This document shows positions 16,283-25,201 of a DNA stretch of 64,000 nt, piece by piece. The stretch is from Burkholderia sp. Bp9142 (GTDB taxonomy: Bacteria > Pseudomonadota > Gammaproteobacteria > Burkholderiales > Burkholderiaceae). The notes below the pieces were generated by a model. That model saw only the letters and a program-made list of their open reading frames with translations. It was not told the DNA's origin and ran no database searches. A program made the position numbers and the translations under genes. Within the stretch, counting starts at the first letter, position 1, and each line of letters begins with the position of its first letter. The DNA lies in the NCBI RefSeq assembly GCF_003853415.1, contig NZ_QTPP01000015.1, positions 102,554 through 166,553 on the forward strand, written 5' to 3'.

Positions 16283-17485
16283 GTGAAAACGGGAGATGAC
16301 CGGTTCGGTGCCGATGCGTCGATCGCATGCGTGCTCTGGGCGCTTTACCTTTGCTGTTTCACCAGCCTGGCTTCGATGAGGATTTGCGACGCGATGCTGC
16401 CGTCGCTCGAAGCCCATTTCGCGGTTACCCCGCAACATGCCGCGCGGACGATTTCCGTCTTCGCACTGACGTACGGTGCTTCCCAGTTGTTTTTCGGGCC
16501 GTTGGGCGATCGCATCGGCAAGATCAGGGTGGTCGGCATCTCTGCCGCAGTCAGCGCCCTCGGCAATCTTGCCGCATCGGCATCCGGCAACATCGATCAG
16601 CTCATTTTTGCGCGGGCCGTGGCAGGCGCCATGACGGCCGGCATTGTTCCGATGACGATGGCGTGGATCGGTGACAACGTTCGGTACGACCGCCGGCAGG
16701 AAGTACTCGCGAGGCTGCTCGGGGCGACGATATCGGGAACGATTTACGGTCAATGGGCCGGTGGCCTGATTTCATCGCTGGCAGGGTGGCGAACCGCATT
16801 CGTAACGCTTGCCGTCGCGTTTGGCGCGGGCGGAATGCTGACGCTAGTGCGGGCGTCGCCTCATGCTGAATGCCGCGGGCCGGCGGAGTCGCAATTCTGG
16901 CGCGATGTGGTTTCCGTGTTGCGGACGCCATGGGCTCGCGTGGTGCTCGTGATCGCCATGTTCGAAGGCGCGCTGGCTTATGGAGCGCTCGCCTTTTTAC
17001 CCATCCATTTTCACGACGAACTCGGCTTCCCGATGTCGGAAGCAGGGCTCGTGGTCGGCTTGTACGGGATAGGCGGTCTTTTTTATAGCCGTGCGGCAAG
17101 GATCCTGCGCCGGCATGCTGCGGAGGCCGGATTCGCGGCGATCGGCGGCGTGGTGCTGCTGGGCTCGTTTGGCCTGCTCGCTGGCCAGCACGAACGAAGC
17201 CTCAGCCTGCTCGCATGTTTCGGCGCCGGTTTCGGTTTCTATATCCTGCATAACACGCTTCAACTGAACGCCACGCAGATGAACCCGGCGTGCCGGGGCA
17301 CGGCAGTCGCGCTGTTCTCTTGCTTCCTCTTTCTGGGGCAATCCATCGGCGTCCTGGCCGGTGCTGCAATCGTTCAACAGCGCTCGACGTCGGCTTTGTT
17401 GCTTGCAAGCGGGGCAGGGCTGCTAGCGACAGCTATAGTCTTTTCGCGTCTCCTGTTTCGCAGGGCAGGCAACGATGGCGGCTAA
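16283..17485 (+). CDS. MFS transporter (Bcr/CflA-like)
   Basis: A 400-residue polytopic protein with a GTG start. The ISVFALTYGASQLFFGPLGDRIGK region is the MFS signature after helix 2, and the RAVAGAMTAGIVPMTMAWIGD segment resembles the antiporter helix of drug/proton exporters. It follows the Rieske ferredoxin gene by 136 bases and probably ends this operon, for uptake or efflux of a pathway compound. Confidence 0.85.
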   Translation: MKTGDDRFGADASIACVLWALYLCCFTSLASMRICDAMLPSLEAHFAVTPQHAARTISVFALTYGASQLFFGPLGDRIGKIRVVGISAAVSALGNLAASASGNIDQLIFARAVAGAMTAGIVPMTMAWIGDNVRYDRRQEVLARLLGATISGTIYGQWAGGLISSLAGWRTAFVTLAVAFGAGGMLTLVRASPHAECRGPAESQFWRDVVSVLRTPWARVVLVIAMFEGALAYGALAFLPIHFHDELGFPMSEAGLVVGLYGIGGLFYSRAARILRRHAAEAGFAAIGGVVLLGSFGLLAGQHERSLSLLACFGAGFGFYILHNTLQLNATQMNPACRGTAVALFSCFLFLGQSIGVLAGAAIVQQRSTSALLLASGAGLLATAIVFSRLLFRRAGNDGG

Positions 17486-17851
17486 TCGGCCCAGCGGGAA
17501 AGGAATTCGACATGTTGCGTGTTTTTGAAAGTCAATGGTCTGATTTCGGGGCGTGCACGGTTGACGATGAAACGGGGACGCGTTTGCGGCGGATCGCCGA
17601 GTCATTCGCACTGGCGAGTTCCGTTCACACGTGCGTCGCAATGGACCCGTCGCTGAGCCGTGTTCGACGAGGCAATCCTGTCCAGCGGCGGTGAGGTGTC
17701 CCACCGGATGTGATGTACCGCATCGTCGGCACAACGTCGAGGCTGCCAACGAGTGGGTGACGACGCGGATCTGGCCGCGTTGCGCGGCTCGGCTGGAACG
17801 GTCCGGGATGTGCACGGCTGCCCAGGAGGAGTCACCTGCCCGGCGCGACCG
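17486..17851. other. Intergenic stretch with one doubtful small ORF
   Basis: Apart from the small ORF at 17512, no promoter, hairpin or coding match was recognised between the MFS and SDR genes. Confidence 0.4.
17512..17694 (+). CDS. Hypothetical 60-residue protein (doubtful)
   Basis: AAGGAA precedes an ATG and an open frame whose product begins MLRVFESQWSDFG. It is soluble in character, with no recognisable domain. It may be a decayed remnant or a chance frame. Confidence 0.2.
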   Translation: MLRVFESQWSDFGACTVDDETGTRLRRIAESFALASSVHTCVAMDPSLSRVRRGNPVQRR

Positions 17852-18583
17852 TCAGCTCATGTACCAGCCGCCGTTGACGTTGATGGTCTGGCCGGTGATG
17901 TAGCCATTTGCGGCCAGCATGACGACGACCGATGCGACCTCGCCTGTGTGGCCGAAGCGGCCGACCGGAATCAACGTCGGCGTGATGGACGGATTGCCTT
18001 TCAGCATCTCCGTTTCAATCAGCGCCGGAGCGATCGCGTTCGACGTGACACCTTCCTTGGCGAGCGCGGCGGCGTAGTAGTGCGTCAACCCGATGAGTCC
18101 CGCCTTGCTCGCCGCATAGTGCGGACCGATGACGCCGCCGAGTTGCGCGGCGACCGACGACAACGTGATGATGCGCCCCCACTGCCGCTCGCGCATGCCG
18201 GGGAGTGCGGCCTGAATCGCGTGAAACGCCGAGCCGAGATTGACGCGGAGCGTTTCTTCCCAATCCGCCGTGGTGATCTGTTCGGACGTGCGCACAGGGT
18301 TGATGCCGGCGTTGTTGACGACGATACCGAGCGGACCGAGCCGGCTTTCGGTCTCTCGCACGAGTCTGTCGGCGACTTGTGGATCCGCGACATCGCCACC
18401 GAGTGCGACGGCCTGGCCGCCTTCCTGGCAAATGGTGTCGGCCACGGCGTCAGCACCGGCCTTGTCGCGGTGATAGCCGACCGCGACGCGGCATCCTGCC
18501 GCGGCCAACGCGAGCGCGATGTCGCGGCCGATGCCACGCGATGCGCCGGTGACCAGCGCGACCTTTCCGTTCAGATTGTCCAT
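17852..18583 (-). CDS. SDR-family oxidoreductase (FabG-like)
   Basis: The 243-residue protein has the short-chain dehydrogenase pattern: TGASRGIG cofactor motif, VNNAGINP, a catalytic Ser in IITLSSVAAQ, and HYAASKAG with the Tyr-x3-Lys pair. The C-terminus GQTINVNGGWYMS is also typical. GGAG seven bases before the ATG at 18583 supports this start over 18589. It is three bases downstream of the MFS gene, so the two form one operon. It reduces or oxidises a small hydroxy/keto compound; the substrate is unknown. Confidence 0.9.
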   Translation of the reverse strand: MDNLNGKVALVTGASRGIGRDIALALAAAGCRVAVGYHRDKAGADAVADTICQEGGQAVALGGDVADPQVADRLVRETESRLGPLGIVVNNAGINPVRTSEQITTADWEETLRVNLGSAFHAIQAALPGMRERQWGRIITLSSVAAQLGGVIGPHYAASKAGLIGLTHYYAAALAKEGVTSNAIAPALIETEMLKGNPSITPTLIPVGRFGHTGEVASVVVMLAANGYITGQTINVNGGWYMS

Positions 18584-18585
18584 GT

Positions 18586-19812
18586 TCATGCTCCACGGGG
18601 ATGAGATTGCGCGGCTTGCCCGCGCAGGTTCAATGCGAGCACCACACCTGCCGCGCCGACGAGCAGGAGCGCCAGCGCACAGACGCCATGCCATCCGGCG
18701 ATGCTCCAGGCGGCCGAGCCGGCAAACGAGCCGACCGCTCCGCCGCCAAATGTCGAAACCATGTAGAGCGTATTGACGCGTGCGCGGATGTTGCCGCCCA
18801 GCGCGAAGATACGTGTCTGGTTGGCGATTTGCCCGCTTTGGAGGCCGAAGTCGAGCAGGTTGACTGTTACGACCAGTGCCGTGAGCGAGAAGGCGCCCGG
18901 CAGGCCCGCGAACACGAAGGCCGAGCCGACGGCCGCCAGCGAAACCAGATTGATGCGGAATACGCCCAGGCGGTCCGACAGCCGTCCCGCCATCGGTGCC
19001 AGGAGGGCGCCAGGCGCGCCATACAACCCGAACAAGCCGGCGGCGGCCGAGCCGAGGCGGAATTCCGGGCTCGCCAGGTGGAATGCCAGCGACGCCCAGA
19101 GTGCCGAGAATGCCGCGAACACGAGAAAGCCCAGCGCCATCAACAGGCGCAGCGGGCGGTTGCGCAGAAGAGGCGGCAGTGAGCGCAGCAGGTTCAGGTA
19201 GCCGGTATGTCGTGCCGTGTCTGCCCGGGCGGGAATCAGGCGCGGCACGATGACCGCCAGTGAGCCGGTCAGGACGGCGGCCAGCAGGTAAGGCACACGC
19301 CATGATCCCGAAACCTGCGCGATGCTGCCCGAAACGGTGCGCGACAGCAGGATGCCCAGGATCAATCCCGTTTGCAGCGTGCCGATGATGCGCCCTCGAT
19401 GTTCCGGTGCGGAAAAGCCGGAGACGACCGGGATCAGGATCTGTGGAACCACGGTCGTTGCTGCCAGCAGCGTGCTTGCGGCGATGAGGAGCGGCATCGT
19501 CGGCGACAGCGCAGCCGCCAGCAGGAACAGCGCGGTCGCAATCGATAGGATCCGCACCAGTCGGCGTGCAGGAATGGTATCGGCGAGCGGCAGTACGAAC
19601 AGGATGCCGAGCGCATAGCCGACTTGGGCGCCGACCGCGACGAGCCCCGAGACTTGCGCCGGCACCTTCATGTTGCGCGCGATCTCGTCGAGCAGGGGCT
19701 GGCACAGATACACGTTGCCGACCGCGACGCCGCTGGCGGCAGCCAAGGTTGCCAAGGCGCGACGTCCCATGCGCGGTGAGTGGTTTTCGTCGGAACCGTC
19801 CGCAACCGTCAT
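18586..19812 (-). CDS. MFS transporter
   Basis: A polytopic protein of about 408 residues with the MFS pattern LVAVGAQVGYALGILFVLPLAD and RGRIIGTLQTGLILGILLSRT. The reading frame is open further upstream, but it would then begin inside the operators at 19861-19902. The ATG at 19812, with GGGAAGG upstream, is therefore chosen. It resembles efflux or uptake permeases often paired with a divergent TetR gene, as here. Confidence 0.86.
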   Translation of the reverse strand: MTVADGSDENHSPRMGRRALATLAAASGVAVGNVYLCQPLLDEIARNMKVPAQVSGLVAVGAQVGYALGILFVLPLADTIPARRLVRILSIATALFLLAAALSPTMPLLIAASTLLAATTVVPQILIPVVSGFSAPEHRGRIIGTLQTGLILGILLSRTVSGSIAQVSGSWRVPYLLAAVLTGSLAVIVPRLIPARADTARHTGYLNLLRSLPPLLRNRPLRLLMALGFLVFAAFSALWASLAFHLASPEFRLGSAAAGLFGLYGAPGALLAPMAGRLSDRLGVFRINLVSLAAVGSAFVFAGLPGAFSLTALVVTVNLLDFGLQSGQIANQTRIFALGGNIRARVNTLYMVSTFGGGAVGSFAGSAAWSIAGWHGVCALALLLVGAAGVVLALNLRGQAAQSHPRGA

Positions 19813-19860
19813 AATCCTTCCCTTGTTTCTGAAATTCGCGCGCTTGCGCATAACTTGCAC

Positions 19861-19876
19861 TGCACTGTATAGTGCA
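19861..19876. promoter_or_regulatory. TetR operator 1 (TGCACT-N4-AGTGCA)
   Basis: An inverted repeat in the divergent gap between the MFS-SDR operon and the TetR gene, nine bases from the stronger copy at 19885-19902. Confidence 0.7.
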
Positions 19877-19884
19877 ATAATGCT

Positions 19885-19902
19885 CTGCACTGTACAGTGC
19901 AG
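19885..19902. promoter_or_regulatory. TetR operator 2 (perfect 18-bp palindrome)
   Basis: CTGCACTGT/ACAGTGCAG is a perfect palindrome 16 bases before the TetR start. The tandem arrangement fits autoregulation plus control of the divergent MFS-SDR operon. Confidence 0.75.
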
Positions 19903-19918
19903 TCAAGAGGAAGAATCG

Positions 19919-20614
19919 ATGGCGTCCCGAAAGAAATCTGCTGATCAGCCTGCAAAGATCGTATCGATATTCGAGGCCGTGGAGAGTCCCGGCGCGGCGC
20001 TTTCGAAGCGGGACGAGATTCTCGCGGCGGCCACCCGGCTGTTTCTAAGCCAGGGATACGAAAGTGTAAGCATGGATCTCGTCGCGCAGGAGGCCGGCGC
20101 GGCCAGACGCACGCTGTACAACCAGTTTCCCGCAGGCAAGGAGGAACTGTTTCGCGCCGTCGTCGAGCGTGTCTGGAGTGCGTTCCCGGTGCTGGATATC
20201 GTGGCGGAGGCGGAAACACAGTCGGATCCGGACATCGGGCTCCGACGCATCGCCACGGCGGTTGCGTCGTTTTGGGAGCCGCCGTTGGCGATCGCGTTTC
20301 TGCGCATGGTCATCGCCGAAGGGCCGCGTTTTCCCGACCTGACCGAGAGCTTCTTCACGCACGGCAAAACGCCGGCGATGAGTGCCGTACGCGCCTATAT
20401 CGAGAAGCAGGGCGAGCTCGGCGTGCTGAGCATCAGGGACGGGGAGCGGGCGGCGCGCCAGTTTCTCGGATTGATCGACGAACCACTGCTGTGGATCCGG
20501 GTGCTTGGCCGTGAAGAGAAGTTCACTCGCGCGGAGCGACAGGATGTGATCGACGAAGCCGTCGACATTTTTCTAGGCCACTATCGCGTCAAGCCAAAGG
20601 CAAGAAAGGCGTGA
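19919..20614 (+). CDS. TetR/AcrR-family regulator of the MFS-SDR operon
   Basis: The 231-residue protein has a TetR head: RDEILAAATRLFLSQGYESVSMDLVAQEAGAARRTLYNQF. A GAGGAAG ribosome binding site precedes the ATG. The C-terminal part (FWEPPLAIAFLRMVIAEGPRFPDL) resembles AcrR-type efflux repressors. Its place over two palindromes and divergent from an MFS gene makes local repression the natural role. Confidence 0.92.
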   Translation: MASRKKSADQPAKIVSIFEAVESPGAALSKRDEILAAATRLFLSQGYESVSMDLVAQEAGAARRTLYNQFPAGKEELFRAVVERVWSAFPVLDIVAEAETQSDPDIGLRRIATAVASFWEPPLAIAFLRMVIAEGPRFPDLTESFFTHGKTPAMSAVRAYIEKQGELGVLSIRDGERAARQFLGLIDEPLLWIRVLGREEKFTRAERQDVIDEAVDIFLGHYRVKPKARKA

Positions 20615-20719
20615 GAAATCGATTGCCCATGTCGCTGCCGACTATCGGCTCTGTTCCTGAAGAGAGGGCGGGCAGCGGGAGGGCGGCATTAAACCGGGCG
20701 TTTTCAATAGGGAGTACAG

Positions 20720-21010
20720 ATGAATCCGGTCACTGTTATTGCATTTCCGATCGCTCCTCCGGGAAAGGAAGATGAGCTTGCGGCCCAGTTTGAGCTGCTG
20801 GTCCCCGCTACTCGAGAGGAACCGGGTTGTCTTGCTTTTACGGTTCATCGACATCCACAGATATCAAATCGATTCGCTGTATATGAGCAGTTTCGGGACC
20901 AGGCTGCATTTGATGCCCATCTGCGATATGGCCATACCCAAAAGTTTGTCGAATGGATCCAGGAAAGTGGCGCGGTGCTCCACTACGAGTTCTGGAACGA
21001 GATCCAGTGA
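20720..21010 (+). CDS. Antibiotic-biosynthesis-monooxygenase (ABM) domain protein
   Basis: The 96-residue protein is a single ferredoxin-like ABM domain: VIAFPIAPPGKEDELAAQFELLVPATREEPGCLAF, then RFAVYEQFRDQAAFDAHLRYGHTQKF. Such YgiN-like proteins act as small cofactor-free quinol oxygenases or accessory factors. GGGAG lies upstream. It follows the TetR gene but has its own gap of 105 bases. Confidence 0.85.
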   Translation: MNPVTVIAFPIAPPGKEDELAAQFELLVPATREEPGCLAFTVHRHPQISNRFAVYEQFRDQAAFDAHLRYGHTQKFVEWIQESGAVLHYEFWNEIQ

Positions 21011-21188
21011 TTGCCGATTAGTAGGGTGAAATCTCGTTCACCGACAGCCCCGCGCGCGTTCTGCCTTATCCAGGTAGCGGACCTCGCCTTGCACGTTGAA
21101 CGACCGGGAAGCAGTAATGTGCCGATTGTCGACGAGTTCGGTGCCGGATGCGCTGCCTTGGCTTCGATAGCTCGCGGACGCGCAACCG

Positions 21189-22043
21189 TTAGCGAGCACG
21201 CGCATGTCTGGCACCGGATTCGCCTGCGATTTGCCCGAACCGGTAGCTTGAGGGTGAAGGAGGCCCTCGGTGCCGTCCGCCGGCCATGCACATGGCCGGA
21301 TCATCACCTGCTGTTCCGGCAATGAAAAGTAGCGGCATCAGGGAATTCCCGCGCGGATGCGCGATGCGTGCAGCCGGAGCGCGTTCCCAATTCAACAATG
21401 CCATGATGCGACGGGAAGGCTCCTCTTCGAGAAGCGCCCGGCGTAGCCACATATCAAAATCGACCGATGATGGAGTTGCTGTCTGCCTTGTCCGATTCTG
21501 TTCGTCGTGACACGATCCGCAACCGATGATGAGCACGTTTTCGTCTCGGAGTTGTGCAATGGCGCGGCCAGCGGCCCAATGTATGCCGGGATCGAGGCTC
21601 GCCCGGAGCGACAACCGCGCGACGGGAATGCAGGCATCCGGATACATCGTGCCGAGCACATTCAGCACTCCGCCATCGATCTGGTAGTCAGCGGCTTCGC
21701 GAGTCGGTAAGGCGGCGCCATCAAGGAGATCATGAACACGCCTGGAAAGCAGGGTGCCGTATCCGAGATGGGCGCTTTCGTCGTGGTGCCTCGAGGCCCC
21801 GGCACGATTGCACCTTGTGGCGGGCTCCGGCAAGGACGATATCGTGAATGCCGGCTCCTCCCAGTCGCCCGACACGAAGAGTATTGCGTCAGGACGCTGC
21901 GACAGTTGGCGTGGAATATCCCGGATTGATCGTTCGAGATGGCGATCGTGCCCGCCTGCCTGACTGTCCATATCGAGCGATGGGTCGCCGTCATGCGACA
22001 AGAAATAGACAGGATGTCGGTGAGAGCTGATGGCTGCGCTCAT
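21189..22043 (-). CDS. Degenerate DODA-type extradiol dioxygenase paralogue
   Basis: The 284-residue product is related to the intact DODA-type protein encoded at 23068 (shared PVARLSLRASLDPGIHW, LRDENVLIIGCGS and LNWERAPAARIAHPR regions). Key sites have changed: the SGHWEE motif reads SGDWEE, and REDHLLPL reads RGNSLMPL, so two metal/catalytic histidines are gone. FVSHGGGP has become FLSHDGDP, though its His remains. The reading frame is open, but the ribosome binding site is weak. It is probably inactive as a dioxygenase: either a decaying duplicate or a protein with a new role. Confidence 0.7.
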   Translation of the reverse strand: MSAAISSHRHPVYFLSHDGDPSLDMDSQAGGHDRHLERSIRDIPRQLSQRPDAILFVSGDWEEPAFTISSLPEPATRCNRAGASRHHDESAHLGYGTLLSRRVHDLLDGAALPTREAADYQIDGGVLNVLGTMYPDACIPVARLSLRASLDPGIHWAAGRAIAQLRDENVLIIGCGSCHDEQNRTRQTATPSSVDFDMWLRRALLEEEPSRRIMALLNWERAPAARIAHPRGNSLMPLLFIAGTAGDDPAMCMAGGRHRGPPSPSSYRFGQIAGESGARHARAR

Positions 22044-22078
22044 ATTTCGTCAGGCATGCGGAGTTGATCGGGAAAAGG

Positions 22079-22984
22079 TCAATCGTGTCGAAGGACAACT
22101 TTCCCGTTTGTACCCGCCGCGACTGCGTCCTGTGCCGCGCCGATTTGTGCCAGCGTGAACGTTCGTGAAATCGGTATGACTAGCAAGCCGCGCGCTGCGG
22201 CGTCAAGCACCGAGTCAAGCGTGGCAGCGTCAGTGCGATGGTAAAGCTCATGAATGGTGACGCGGTTGTCGGCATTGGCCTGATGCGGCACGGGAACGAT
22301 GCTGGCGACTTGCCCGCCGTCGCGAACGTGTCCGATGAGATTGTGTGCGACGGGTGCCGCGGCACTGATGGCGAAGTCGAACGAGTGGATCGTCGGTTGC
22401 GAAGTGATATCGAGCGCGTTGCCGGCAATGTCACGCGCTTCGTCGAGTCGCTCGGGCCGGACTCCGGCGACGGGATGGGCACCCAACTGCTTGAGATACT
22501 GGATCGCGGCGCGGCCCACCGCGCCGAGGGCGCCCGAAACGAGCACACGGTCGCCGACCTGAATGCCCAGCGCGTCGACAGTTTGTCGTCCGGTGAGGCC
22601 AGCTTTTACGAGCGTGGCCCCTTGCTCGAAACTCAATGTGGCAGGCAACCTCGCTACTGAACCAGCCGGAACCACGCCATACTCCGCATGCGCACCTTTC
22701 CCGTTCGCGGCGAAGTCGGCAACGACGCGGTCGCCGATGGTGAACCCGGTAACGCCGGCCCCCAATGCCGCGACGGTGCCGGCTGCATCGCCACCCAGCA
22801 CCGCGGGCAGCGGCAAGGGAATGTACTGAGCCATGAAGCCTTGACGAAGAATGAGGTCAAAGGGGTTCACGGCCGAGGCCATGATGTTGATCAGGATCTC
22901 GCCAGCACCCGGTTCCGGGATCGGCAGGTCTTCGAGTGCGAACTGATCGGTATCGCCATACGACTTCAAAACTGCAGCTTTCAT
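22079..22984 (-). CDS. NADP-dependent zinc-free alcohol dehydrogenase/quinone oxidoreductase
   Basis: The 301-residue MDR-family protein starts MKAAVLKSYGDTDQFAL and has an N-terminal GroES-like domain (AVNPFDLILRQGF, LGGDAAGTVAALG) and a Rossmann motif RVLVSGALGAVGRAAIQYLKQLG. It lacks the zinc-ligand Cys/His pattern, as in quinone oxidoreductases. GGAGA eight bases upstream supports the ATG at 22984. It is 83 bases after the intact DODA gene and probably in the same operon. Confidence 0.9.
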   Translation of the reverse strand: MKAAVLKSYGDTDQFALEDLPIPEPGAGEILINIMASAVNPFDLILRQGFMAQYIPLPLPAVLGGDAAGTVAALGAGVTGFTIGDRVVADFAANGKGAHAEYGVVPAGSVARLPATLSFEQGATLVKAGLTGRQTVDALGIQVGDRVLVSGALGAVGRAAIQYLKQLGAHPVAGVRPERLDEARDIAGNALDITSQPTIHSFDFAISAAAPVAHNLIGHVRDGGQVASIVPVPHQANADNRVTIHELYHRTDAATLDSVLDAAARGLLVIPISRTFTLAQIGAAQDAVAAGTNGKVVLRHD

Positions 22985-23067
22985 TGCTGTTCTCCAGAAA
23001 TGGGATGCCAATCGGCCGGGGCGCCGATCGGCATGTACGAGACACATGCGATTAAAGCGGAATCGCC

Positions 23068-23907
23068 TTAGCGCCCTGCAGCGGGTGCTTCCGGCGGGTT
23101 GCCGAAACGAAAGCTCGACACGGTAAGCCCGCCTGCGAAATCGGTCTGGTGATAAATCGTCGAACCGGTCTCGTCCCATGCAGCGCCAACTGCAACCATC
23201 AACGGAAGCAGATGATCTTCTCGTGGGTGCGCATCGCGCGCGTGCGGCGCCTGTTCCCAGTCGACGAGACGCGCCGCACGCTCATCCGATTTCACGTGCA
23301 CGAGCGTCCATTGCAGCCAGGCATCAAATTGTCGAGAGGCCTCGTGCCCGGATGCGTCGCGCATGGCGGGCAAGTTGTGAAAGCTCAGGCCGCTGCCGAT
23401 GATCAGAACGCCCTCGTCGCGCAATGGTGCCAAGGCCCGGCCGAGTTCCAGATGTCGTGCGGGATCAAGTCCTGCATCAAGTGACAACTGCACCACCGGG
23501 ACATCCTCGGCCGGATACAACGGCTTCATGATGCTGAAGGTGCCGTGATCGAAACCGCGAAACGGGTCGAGCCTGGCTTCGATGCCGCCGCTCTGTATGA
23601 GATTGCACACGCGTTGCGCGAGCGCGGCAGAGCCTGAAGCACGGTAGGCGATGTGATAGAGCTCGTCAGGAAAGCCGTAGTAGTCGTAGACCATCCCCGG
23701 ATGCTCGCAGGAAGAGATGGCGAAGCCGGCTTCTTCCCAATGACCCGAAACCATCAACACGGCCTTGGGCGCATCGCCCAGCTCCGCTCGCATCTCGATC
23801 AACGATTGTTCGAGTCGTGCAAAGTTGCTACGGAATGGGCCGGTCATGTAAGGCCATGGACCGCCGCCGTGGCTGACAAAATAGCTCGGAAGCCGTGGTT
23901 GGGTCAT
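23068..23907 (-). CDS. DODA-type extradiol ring-opening dioxygenase (LigB superfamily)
   Basis: The 279-residue protein has all family motifs: YFVSHGGGPWPYM, VLMVSGHWEE, GFDHGTF, IIGSGLSFHN and HPREDHLLPLMV, which supply the metal-binding and general-base histidines. Members open catechol-type rings (4,5-DOPA dioxygenase branch). It is divergent from the LysR gene at 24057, in the arrangement often seen for this enzyme in Burkholderia. The natural substrate is not known. Confidence 0.92.
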   Translation of the reverse strand: MTQPRLPSYFVSHGGGPWPYMTGPFRSNFARLEQSLIEMRAELGDAPKAVLMVSGHWEEAGFAISSCEHPGMVYDYYGFPDELYHIAYRASGSAALAQRVCNLIQSGGIEARLDPFRGFDHGTFSIMKPLYPAEDVPVVQLSLDAGLDPARHLELGRALAPLRDEGVLIIGSGLSFHNLPAMRDASGHEASRQFDAWLQWTLVHVKSDERAARLVDWEQAPHARDAHPREDHLLPLMVAVGAAWDETGSTIYHQTDFAGGLTVSSFRFGNPPEAPAAGR

Positions 23908-24004
23908 GAGGTTCGCCTTCGCAAGGTTGCCGTCGACGGGTGACGGACGGTGTCCGGAGCCTACGTCCGACGGTGTGCAGTGAGAGGATCGTGATTTCGC
24001 GATG

Positions 24005-24014
24005 GTTGATCAAC
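24005..24014. promoter_or_regulatory. Palindrome GTTGATCAAC in the DODA/LysR gap
   Basis: A perfect 10-bp palindrome with a further GTTGAT at 24023-24028, 40-50 bases before the LysR start; a plausible LysR binding site. Confidence 0.45.
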
Positions 24015-24056
24015 TGATGTAGAGTTGATGGTTCGTTTCCTGGATGTTTATGATCG

Positions 24057-24962
24057 ATGGATACATTGCTGAGCATGCGCGTGTTTTGCATGGTGGCGGA
24101 TCATCGGAGCTTTGCCGCCGCGGCCAAGCGCCTTGATTTGTCGCCGGCCATGGTGAGCAAGCACGTGATGCATCTGGAGAGCCGCGTCGGCAACCGATTG
24201 CTCAACCGGACGAGTCGCCACGTCAGTCTGACCGAAACCGGTGCGCTTTACTTCGATCAGGTGAGGCGGATGCTCGAGGGGGTGGACGAGGTCGAGGTGG
24301 CAATCAGCAACACGACGGTGTTGCCACGCGGCACTCTCAGGTTGAGCGCTCCGGTTTGGGTCGCCAGTCTATGTTTTTCGAAATTGCTGGCGGGCTATCA
24401 CCGGCGCTATCCGGACGTTTGTCTGGATATGGACCTGAGTGGCAAGATCGTGAACCTTGCCGACGAGGGTTTCGACCTTGCGCTACGAGCAATGGCACCT
24501 GAACGGCTCGATCCCGGGCTGGTTGCCCGTCCGCTCATGCAAGTGCGGTTCCACCTTGTCGCATCGCCCGCGTATCTGAGGCGCGCGGGCCGTCCGAGGA
24601 AGATTGAGGATCTGAACGGCCATGCGCTGCTGCGGTACAGCGGAATGGCGTTGAATGAGCGAGTGACCTTCGACAACGCGGACGGACGACACACGGTCAA
24701 CTTTCGCACCGTGATGCAAAGCGAGAACGAGACCCTTCTGCATATGGCGGCGCTGCAGGGCATGGGCCTGGTCTTTTTGCCGACGTGGATGGTCGAGAGT
24801 GATATAACGCAAGGGCATCTGAAACCGGTGTTGCCCGACGCGCTCAATGTCAGTCCGACGCTTCACGCCGTTTATTCGAGTCGGAAATACCTGTCCGCCA
24901 AGGTGCGGTCATTTATCGACTACTTGGCTTTGCATTCCGATCAGCTCGAAAATTTGAGCTGA
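24057..24962 (+). CDS. LysR-family regulator
   Basis: The 301-residue protein has the LysR winged helix at residues 1-60 (FAAAAKRLDLSPAMVSKHVMHLE, then LLNRTSRHVSLTETG) and a typical effector domain ending with GMGLVFLPTWMVESD. It belongs to the CrgA/AaeR-like subgroup. It is divergent from the DODA-oxidoreductase operon, which it probably controls. Confidence 0.93.
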   Translation: MDTLLSMRVFCMVADHRSFAAAAKRLDLSPAMVSKHVMHLESRVGNRLLNRTSRHVSLTETGALYFDQVRRMLEGVDEVEVAISNTTVLPRGTLRLSAPVWVASLCFSKLLAGYHRRYPDVCLDMDLSGKIVNLADEGFDLALRAMAPERLDPGLVARPLMQVRFHLVASPAYLRRAGRPRKIEDLNGHALLRYSGMALNERVTFDNADGRHTVNFRTVMQSENETLLHMAALQGMGLVFLPTWMVESDITQGHLKPVLPDALNVSPTLHAVYSSRKYLSAKVRSFIDYLALHSDQLENLS

Positions 24963-25201
24963 CCGGTTTCGGCGTTATTCCTGTAGTCCGAACGTGGCGT
25001 CGGAAGGGGCGAATGATCGTGCTCTGCGCTTCGCTGCATTGAACCAGGCGCATTGCATCTTTCTTGCCGACCGGCCAGTCGGTCACCTATGTGCGCATTG
25101 GTAAGTTTGTTGGACGCTCTTTGCCGTCGTGACGCGGAGAGCGACGTTATCACGGCATGGCCGGAATGGTGATAGCCGGCGGGGGTACGATGTAACCGCG
25201 A

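Noticed and set aside
17852..19906. One 684-codon leftward frame that could be read as a fusion protein
   Set aside because: Its 5' part is a shadow of the MFS gene in another frame; only the last 243 codons, from 18583, are a real SDR gene with its own ribosome binding site.
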